NCBI GenBank assembly: GCA_900546915.1
Contig: UREY01000014.1
Span: forward strand, 1 to 53,258
DNA: 53,258 nucleotides
Origin: an uncultured Eubacteriales bacterium
GTDB lineage: Bacteria > Bacillota > Clostridia > Oscillospirales > Oscillospiraceae
Direction of reading: 5' to 3'
Below, one piece after another: positions 47,771-53,258 of this stretch (the first letter of the stretch is position 1; each line of letters begins with the position of its first letter). The notes under the pieces were generated by a model. It saw nothing but the letters and a program-made list of their open reading frames with translations, ran no database searches and was not told where the DNA came from. The translations under genes were made by a program, and so were the position numbers.

Positions 47771-48303
47771 CATTTCCGATTTTTCTATCAGAGCCTGCAT
47801 TTTTTCAGAGTTTTTCCAAGGATTACCGCATATTTCCGAACTTTTTGCAGGATATCCGAATATCCTGCCGGATTTCGTTCCATTTCCGCGAACCTGGTAC
47901 CGCCCGCCCTTTGGGGCGGCATGGGCCGATTTTGCCGGACAACCGCCCATTGCCCCATCTCCCTCCAGCCCCAGGCATAGGGCGGGCCCCGTTTTTTTAG
48001 AAGGGAGGATATTTCATCCAATGATCTCCCGGGGTAAAATTCCCCCTGAATGCTCCGTCCCCGGCAAAAAATCCCCTTCAATTCCCCCGCATTGCAGAAA
48101 TTTCCGTCGAATCCCCTCACCCGGAGCCGGATTTGCGCAGAAAAACCTCGAATGCCCTTGCCTGGGACGTATCAATCCGTAAGAAAAGCTGGATTTTCGT
48201 CGGAAAACCTCGAATGGGTGAAAATACCCGCCGGACCTCCGGCGGATTTCAAACCATTTCATGAATCGCCCCATATTCTGCCGCTTGGCGCCGCCAAGCG
48301 GGT
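47771..48303. repeat. Eroded repeat units and hairpins behind the array; no gene seen
   Basis: Decayed core relatives appear as TACCGCATAT, TTCCGCGAAC, AACCTCGAAT (twice, about 48148 and 48206, the second within CGTCGGAAAACCTCGAAT). Hairpins are CCGCCGG/CCGGCGG at 48228-48245 and CCGCTTGG/CCAAGCGG at about 48280-48300. I find no coding region here. Confidence 0.6.
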
Positions 48304-48338
48304 AAAAAAACGGCCGCTTTGCCCATGCAAAACGACCG
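48304..48338 (-). terminator. Terminator of the HipA-like kinase gene
   Basis: On the minus strand CGGTCG pairs with CGGCCG (one G-T pair) and is followed by seven T. It lies 18 bases after the stop at 48356. Confidence 0.7.
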
Positions 48339-48355
48339 ATGGCTATTGTGCGATT

Positions 48356-49297
48356 CTATTTTCTCCGGAACGATGGGCAGCCGCCCGAACCCCCGTCTCC
48401 TTCCCCGGCCGCCAGCTCATAAGCCGGAAGCAAGAGCTTTTCCCATCTGGCCTCGATATAGGTCTGATAGAACGTCCGCTGCAAATCGGAGAGGTACGGA
48501 ACCTCATCTAAAAAGCCTGCAATCTCATTCCTCTTCATCCGGATTTTCGGCGCCATACGCAACAGCGCCTCCCGGCACTGCCGGTACTCCCCGGACATCA
48601 AAAAATCATAGTAGCAAATTTTCTTCCCATGCTCTTTGATCGCAGAGGCGGGGAACTGGAAAATCCGGGCATTTAATTCATCTTCATTTGCCAGGACCAT
48701 TTCCATCACCTTTTCGTCCGCCTGAGGGAGCAGGCAGCTGCCGCAGTCAAACACCGGGGCAATCTCTGCCGTCTTGAAAACCGGGTCATATAAAAATCCC
48801 CAATTTCCATTGTGCCGGTCAAAATTCCCAAGGAAGGCATCCACCACAAACACATTCCAGAAATGATCGGCTGCTTCTGTCGGGCTTACAAACTGCTGTT
48901 TTTCAATGCTCTCTAAAAGATCCGACAGCTCGGTTCCACTGCCGCCATGTTCTGAATCAATGACGGTATTCTTGATGGAGCAAAAATCATACAGTATTTT
49001 GCCATCCCATGTAAAATCTTTACAGGCGCACACAACTTTCGTCTTGCCGGATACCCGGTAGGTTCCAAGGATCGTTTCCTGTGCCCGGATGCCGAGCATC
49101 CGGAAAATACTACTTGCAATATGCTCGCTGAAACAGCTGTTGGTATAGGATAGCGCTGTGGGTTTGTTCTTTGCCGACGGCGGAAACTTGAGCATATAGA
49201 TATCGCCCTCATATTCCACCGCGATCTTTTTGCCGTTGGCTCCATTGTAGGCTTTCCCGAAAATGCGTCTGCACCCGGTAAAATCAAGTTGTTCCAT
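48356..49297 (-). CDS. HipA-like (CtkA-type) serine/threonine kinase
   Basis: The 313-aa protein starts MEQLDFTGCRRIFGKAYNGANGKK and has a nucleotide-binding lysine segment (DIYMLKFPPSAKN). The HipA-type catalytic loop is FLGNFDRHNGNWGFLYD, and the metal-binding motif is IAPVFDCGSCLLP. The N-terminal HipA_N domain is absent, as in the small CtkA-like members. HipA kinases phosphorylate tRNA synthetases or other targets and act as growth-inhibiting toxins. ATG at 49297 has GGAGG nine bases upstream and overlaps the end of the partner gene by 14 bases. GC content is lower than around, which suggests import. Confidence 0.83.
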   Translation of the reverse strand: MEQLDFTGCRRIFGKAYNGANGKKIAVEYEGDIYMLKFPPSAKNKPTALSYTNSCFSEHIASSIFRMLGIRAQETILGTYRVSGKTKVVCACKDFTWDGKILYDFCSIKNTVIDSEHGGSGTELSDLLESIEKQQFVSPTEAADHFWNVFVVDAFLGNFDRHNGNWGFLYDPVFKTAEIAPVFDCGSCLLPQADEKVMEMVLANEDELNARIFQFPASAIKEHGKKICYYDFLMSGEYRQCREALLRMAPKIRMKRNEIAGFLDEVPYLSDLQRTFYQTYIEARWEKLLLPAYELAAGEGDGGSGGCPSFRRK

Positions 49298-49694
49298 GTT
49301 GTCCGCCTCCCCACAAAAATTTTTGTCGGAGATAATCCGCATGCTCCGGCGTGATGGCCCCATCATCGATTTCCGCCGCGTTGATGCTGCCGTAAAGCTC
49401 TCCCCACAGGCAGTCCAGCAGGGAAGAACCGTTTTTGAGGCCTTCTTTGTAGGCGTCCAAGTCGTGCTGGAGGTATTCCGGCAGCCCGTATTCATAGGAG
49501 CGTTCCCGAAGCTCCCGGGTGGAGGGCGGTTCCCGGAGCACTTCCCCGGCCGGCGGCTCCATGGCGTCATAGAGCCGCCCATCCGGCCGGTATTCCGCCT
49601 CTGCCTCTGAGATCGCAGCTCCCATCGCCTCCCGGGCCTCGGCGCGCACGGCCTCCCGATCGCCGTCGCTGTTTTTCATGATAAATTCCGGCAT
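49284..49694 (-). CDS. Acidic partner protein of the HipA-like kinase, family unknown
   Basis: The 136-aa protein begins MPEFIMKNSDGDREAVRAEAREAMGAA and is acidic, helical and without a visible helix-turn-helix. Two segments stand out: TRELRERSYEYGLPEYLQHDLDAYKEGLKNG and DDGAITPEHADYLRQKFLWG. ATG at 49694 has AAGGAGG upstream, and the gene overlaps the kinase start, so the two are a coupled pair. The position is that of an antitoxin (HipB), but it does not look like HipB. It may be an inhibitor, a substrate or an adaptor of the kinase. Confidence 0.75.
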   Translation of the reverse strand: MPEFIMKNSDGDREAVRAEAREAMGAAISEAEAEYRPDGRLYDAMEPPAGEVLREPPSTRELRERSYEYGLPEYLQHDLDAYKEGLKNGSSLLDCLWGELYGSINAAEIDDGAITPEHADYLRQKFLWGGGQHGTT

Positions 49695-49718
49695 ACCGCC
49701 ACCTCCTTTTTATCCATC

Positions 49719-49727
49719 ATGATAGCA
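49719..49727 (-). promoter_or_regulatory. Extended -10 promoter of the kinase pair
   Basis: TGCTATCAT on the minus strand matches an extended -10 (TG-N-TATCAT), about 25 bases before the ATG. The -35 region is poor (TGTTTC). Confidence 0.45.
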
Positions 49728-49801
49728 CAATTCTGCCAAAAGAAACAGGGGCGGAACAGAAGTTTCCAAAAACTTTTTCCAGAACGCCGCCGGTTCCGCA
49801 T

Positions 49802-49835
49802 CCTTCCGGGCCCTTCGGGCCTACCTGCCGGAAGG
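49802..49835. other. Stem-loop in the region upstream of the kinase pair
   Basis: CCTTCCGG pairs with CCGGAAGG, enclosing a GGCCC-TTC-GGGCC hairpin. No T-run follows. Its function is unknown; nothing else is recognised between 49728 and 49919. Confidence 0.4.
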
Positions 49836-49919
49836 GCTCGCCTCCCGCCCCCTTTGCCGGTCCGGGCCCTTCTATCCTTTCTGTAACACCATAAATTTTT
49901 ATTATGCCATAAAAAGCGC

Positions 49920-50860
49920 CGCCGGATTTTTGCCGGATGTCTGTAAATTTCTCGAATTTTTTGTCTCGAGACCGCAAATTTTCTGAAATTTCCTTTCTTT
50001 CTCCGTCAAAGCCCGCTGGTTTTTTGCCAAACTCTCCAAAAGGAGGCCGATTTTCCCTCTGGAAACCGCGAATTTCGTAGGATTCTATTTTCCGTATGGG
50101 CATCTCTTGCTCCGGCTTCGTGCTTTTTGTCGGAAAACCGCGAAATGGCGGCATTCCTGCCGTAGAAAGGCGCTGCGGATTTTGCAGCGGCTCCCAATGG
50201 TTCTGAAAATAATATTATCCCATCAAAACCATGGCCAAATTTCTGCCGAGCGACCGCAAATGACCCGAATTTTTCGTCTCAAAACCGCGAGTTTCATGAA
50301 ATTCTTCTCCTTTCTCCATAAAAACCATCCGGTTTTTTGCAAAACTCTTCAAAAGGAGGCCAATTTTCTGTATGAAAACCGCGAATTTCGTAGGATTCCC
50401 TTTCCTGTATGGTCATCGCTTACTCCGGCTTCGTATTTTTTGTCGGAAAACCGCGAAATATTGATATTCTCTGCCGGAGCAAAGCGCAGAGGATTTTGCG
50501 GCAGCTCCCAATGGTTCTGAAAATGATATCATTTCATTAAAACCGTGGCCAAATTTCTGCCGAGCGGCTGCAAATAACCCGAATTTTTCGTCTCAAAACC
50601 GCGAGTTTCATGAAATTCCTCCCCTTCTTTCGTAAAAACCATCTGATTTTTTGAAAAAACCTTCAAAAGGAGGCCGATTTTTCGTATGAGAACCGCGAAA
50701 TGGCGGCATCCCCCGCCGGAAAGGGGCTCCCGGGATTCCGGGCGCGGGAGGCGCTCCCAACGGCCCTTGAATTGGGCGAGCTTTTCGTCGAAAAACCGCG
50801 CATCTTCGAAATTTTCGTGGGATTCCCGAAGATTCCGGAAATTTTCGTTGGATTTCCGAA
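49920..50860. repeat. Three tandem, diverged copies of a 313-314-bp repeat
   Basis: Anchors recur at fixed distance: GTCTC at 49963, 50276 and 50590; AGGAGGCC at 50041, 50354 and 50668; GGCCAAAT at 50233 and 50547. Each copy holds one or more relatives of the ACCGCGAA core (for example GTCGGAAAACCGCGAAA) shared with the 31-bp array. Each also has an AAAAGGAGG purine run and, in the first two copies, an AT-rich palindrome. No gene is convincing; short frames exist after the purine runs. Confidence 0.85.
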
Positions 50861-51230
50861 AATTGCGCCGGTTTTTTGTCCCAAAACCGCGAATTTCCCA
50901 GAATTTCCTCTCTCAGGCGGTCCAACCCCGTCCGGAATCCGCGTTTTTCGTCGGAAAACCGCGAAATGGTGGTATCCCCTGCCGGGAAGGCTTCCGGGAT
51001 TTTGGACGCGGGAAGCGCTCCGGGTGGTCCCTGGATTGGGCGAGCTTTTCGTCGAAAAACCGCGTCGGACTGAAATTTTCGTCGGAACTCCGTATGGGAC
51101 CGAATTTTTCCTATCTTTTTGTCGGAACTCCGCGAACGGGGTTTCATTTCCGAATTTTCCGTTGGGGCCTGTAGCTTTCCTTCTTTTTTTGTCGGAAAAC
51201 CGCGAAATAGCGGCAGGGGGACGGACCGGC
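50672..51230. repeat. Second repeat family, about 240-266-bp period, with the same core
   Basis: AACCGCGAAA recurs at 50691, 50957 and 51198. The blocks around 50691-50830 and 50957-51090 align over most of their length, including GGGCGAGCTTTTCGTCGAAA, GCGGGA and GGAAGCGCTCC-type segments. The array ends about 85 bases before the next gene. There is no clear promoter or terminator in it. Confidence 0.75.
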
Positions 51231-51314
51231 GCACAGAAAGGCTTACGCCGGTCGCCCAGCCCTTGGAGAGGGGCTCTCATCACGACGACTCTATTTCATA
51301 CAAGGAGACGCATT

Positions 51315-53132
51315 ATGTCCAGACATACCATTGCCATCCGGCCCCTGGGGGGCCTGCGGGAGGGCGCCCGGGGGGACCGGGGCGAGGCGGCGGAGATGGT
51401 GAACTTCACCGTCACCGACCGGGGCCTTTTGACCCTGCGACCCGGCGTCCGGTCCCTGGAGCTGCCCTTCAGCTTTGATCTGCAAAACCAGGAAATCCGA
51501 GGCCTCTGGGCCGGTTTTCTGGGGCAGGAGGAATTTCTGGCCGTGGCCACCTCTCCGGCGGGGGCCTACGGCGACGACGGGGACTACATCCAGCTCTTCC
51601 GCCGGGACAGCTCCGGCTTTTCTGCGGCGGGACTTCTCCTGCGGCCCTTTGGGGCCAAAACCGCCTGGGTTCACTTTTTCACCTTCTGCGGGGCGCTGTA
51701 CGCCCTGTCGGACCAGGGCTACCTCCAGATTTCCCAGACCGGCATCTCCACCGGCGGCGTTCCCGGCCTGACCGCCAAGGCCGTGGAGCCCTACGTCCCC
51801 CTGGTGGTCACGGGAGCCGACCCCGCCGGAGGCGGCACGGCCCTGGAGCAAATCAACCGGCTGACGGACCGGCGGCGCATTTCCTACTCCGCCGACGGCT
51901 CCGCCGCCTACCAGCTGCCCCAGGAGGCCGCCGGTGTGGAACGCGTCCAGGTGGACGGGGCGGAGGCCACCGGCAGCTTCAACACCCTGACCCGGGTCTT
52001 CACCTTCCACCAGGCCCCGGCGGCGGGCACGGACAACGTGGAGTTCACCTACCTGGCCCAGTCCTCGGACCGGGACCGGGTCCTGGGGATGCGCTGCTCC
52101 GAGACCTACAACGGGGACACGGACACCCGGCTGTTTCTCTACGGCGACGGCACCAACACCTGCATCTACACCGGCGTGACCCTGGCCGGGGCCCCCTCGG
52201 CGGCCTATTTCCCGGCCATGAACGAAATCCGGGTGGACGGGGCGGACGCCCCCCTCACCGCCCTGGTGCGCCACGGCTCCAGCCTCATCGCCCTGAAGCC
52301 CGACGGCGCCTGGTCCATCGTCTACAGCCCCCTGACCCTGCCCGACGGCACGGTCACCGCCGGCTTCTACCTGCGGCCTCTGCACCGGAGCCTGGGCCAT
52401 TACCCCATGGGGCAGGCGGTTCTGGTGGAGAACTGTCCCCGGACGGTGATGCCCGGGGCTCTGTACGACTGGCAGCTGCCGTCGGGCTATCTCCGGGACG
52501 AGCGCCAGGCCGTCTTAATCTCCCGGGATGTGGCCCGCCTGCTCCGGGACCGGGACCCCCGGCAGGCCGTGGCCCTCCAGGACAGCGGCCGGGGGGACTA
52601 CTACCTGTTTTCCGGAGGCGAGGCCCTGGTCCACCGGTACCGCCTGGGCATCTGGTGCCGGTACCAGGGGGCGGCCTTTCAGGATGTGCGCTTTGCCGAG
52701 ATGTGCGCCGGGGAGCCGGTCTTCGCCGGGGTCCGGGGGGTGTACACCCTGGATGCCCAGGCGGCCTGGGACTATCTGCCGGAGCGGACCGCCATCGAGG
52801 CCCGCTGGCAGTCCGGACCGGTGGACCTGGACCGGCGGCGGACCCTGACCCGGGTGGAGCTGACCCTGCAGCCCGAGTCCGGCTCCGGCCTGGCCCTCCG
52901 CGTGGCCACCGACCGCCGGGGCGACGGAGACTCCTACGCCGCCGGGGCCGGAAGGCTCCGCTACGACGCCGTGGACTATGCCCGGTGGTCCTACAATCCC
53001 TCGCCCCTGCCGCAGCGCCGCGCCTGCCGCCTCCGGGCCCGGAAATGCACCGCCTGCCGCCTGACCCTGACCCCCCGGGCTCCCGGCTGCCGGGTCGGCG
53101 TGGCGGAGCTGCGCCTGGTGCTCACCTCATAG
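51315..53132 (+). CDS. Phage-structural-like protein, possibly tail/neck component
   Basis: The 605-aa protein begins MSRHTIAIRPLGGLREGARG and then MVNFTVTDRGLLTLRPGVRSL. This resembles the N-terminus of large phage structural proteins that open with a statement of the type NMVNFRVTDNGSLTKRPG. Repeated beta-rich segments follow (LWAGFLGQEEFLAVAT, VHFFTFCGALYALSDQGYLQ, LTALVRHGSSLIALKPDGAWSIVY), compatible with a beta-propeller or beta-sandwich. The C-terminus is a jelly-roll-like stretch with no signal peptide. ATG at 51315 has AAGGAGA eight bases upstream. Another gene follows after 40 bases with the same type of site. I cannot name the exact phage component; the phage assignment is by resemblance only. 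Confidence 0.6.
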   Translation: MSRHTIAIRPLGGLREGARGDRGEAAEMVNFTVTDRGLLTLRPGVRSLELPFSFDLQNQEIRGLWAGFLGQEEFLAVATSPAGAYGDDGDYIQLFRRDSSGFSAAGLLLRPFGAKTAWVHFFTFCGALYALSDQGYLQISQTGISTGGVPGLTAKAVEPYVPLVVTGADPAGGGTALEQINRLTDRRRISYSADGSAAYQLPQEAAGVERVQVDGAEATGSFNTLTRVFTFHQAPAAGTDNVEFTYLAQSSDRDRVLGMRCSETYNGDTDTRLFLYGDGTNTCIYTGVTLAGAPSAAYFPAMNEIRVDGADAPLTALVRHGSSLIALKPDGAWSIVYSPLTLPDGTVTAGFYLRPLHRSLGHYPMGQAVLVENCPRTVMPGALYDWQLPSGYLRDERQAVLISRDVARLLRDRDPRQAVALQDSGRGDYYLFSGGEALVHRYRLGIWCRYQGAAFQDVRFAEMCAGEPVFAGVRGVYTLDAQAAWDYLPERTAIEARWQSGPVDLDRRRTLTRVELTLQPESGSGLALRVATDRRGDGDSYAAGAGRLRYDAVDYARWSYNPSPLPQRRACRLRARKCTACRLTLTPRAPGCRVGVAELRLVLTS

Positions 53133-53172
53133 GGCCGCTGCAGAGCCCAAAACCAATGGAAAGGAGACGCCT

Positions 53173-53258
53173 ATGACAACTGCGGAAGAAATCTTTACCA
53201 TGGCCATTCACCTGATGGACCAGCAAAACGACGCCACCGGAGCGGCGGCGGGCCGGGA
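53173..53258 (+). CDS. Start of a further phage-like gene, cut by the window end
   Basis: ATG at 53173 with AAGGAGA five bases upstream opens MTTAEEIFTMAIHLMDQQND, and the frame stays open to the last base. The helical start resembles small proteins that often accompany phage structural genes, but 28 codons do not allow a family call. Same strand and near-identical ribosome site suggest an operon with the preceding gene. Confidence 0.55.
   Translation, partial: MTTAEEIFTMAIHLMDQQNDATGAAAGR

Noticed and set aside
46769..47980. Repeat proteins of 280 to 475 residues encoded in the array on either strand
   Set aside because: Long frames arise automatically from a stop-free 31-bp unit read in all frames. 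None has a convincing ribosome site, and conservation follows DNA position, not codon position.
49717..50154. 145-codon minus-strand gene upstream of the kinase pair
   Set aside because: It runs through repeat DNA (MPPFRGFPTK is just the repeat core read backwards) and lacks a ribosome site.
50700..51314. N-terminal extension of the phage-structural-like protein into the repeats
   Set aside because: The frame stays open upstream, but AAGGAGA precedes the ATG at 51315, where the recognisable protein starts; the upstream part is repeat sequence.

Overview
The window is GC-rich (my estimate is above 60 percent) and reads as chromosome of an anaerobic, probably spore-forming Firmicute. Supporting signs are AGGAGG ribosome binding sites, many TTGACA/TATAAT promoters with 17-base spacers, a YlmC-type sporulation protein, a DUF4317 protein, a Fem-type peptidoglycan branching enzyme, a dnaG-sigma factor operon and carbon monoxide dehydrogenase/acetyl-CoA synthase genes. 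A high-GC member of the Clostridia (Oscillospirales-like) is the best fit, but that is inference.

Layout. 1-9.7 kb: a tightly coupled minus-strand exopolysaccharide operon that leaves the window at its left edge. It is driven by a near-perfect promoter at 9889-9917 and contains a priming sugar transferase, an HpcH/HpaI aldolase, a D-2-hydroxyacid dehydrogenase, an asparagine-synthase-like ligase, an EpsG-like polymerase and five glycosyltransferases. 10.1-16.5 kb: a DUF4317 gene, a GH38-like/DUF5054 glycosidase with an MFS transporter, and a Vat-type xenobiotic acetyltransferase behind a structured leader. 16.7-24.5 kb: one minus-strand operon running from cell wall to information processing: Fem transferase, alanine racemase, M3 peptidase lipoprotein, DnaG, RpoD-like sigma factor and a second, degenerate sigma-like protein. 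24.6-27.8 kb: malic enzyme and split transketolase. 28-29.9 kb: ylmC, then a small mobile islet (IS3 remnant, DinJ-YafQ toxin-antitoxin, Cys-rich VLP gene). 29.9-36.7 kb: a two-component system with a VTT membrane protein and an HD protein, a DnaJ-like/DUF5685 pair and a YihY-type membrane protein. 36.8-42 kb: cooS-cooC-acsB, the carbonyl branch of the Wood-Ljungdahl pathway. 42-45.8 kb: Gfo/Idh oxidoreductase, CAT-like acetyltransferase, HAD hydrolase and rsmA.

45.8 kb to the right edge is the most unusual part. A small zinc-ribbon protein overlaps a phage-type replisome organizer gene. Directly behind it lies an array of about 27 degenerate units with an almost fixed 31-bp period and a nearly invariant ACCGCGAAT core. 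A HipA-like kinase with an unrecognised partner follows, then about 1.3 kb of non-coding sequence built from 313-bp and roughly 260-bp repeats that carry the same core, then two phage-structural-like genes. I read this as a phage-derived or satellite-like replication module with iterons. The initiator-plus-iteron reading is an inference from position, period and conservation pattern.
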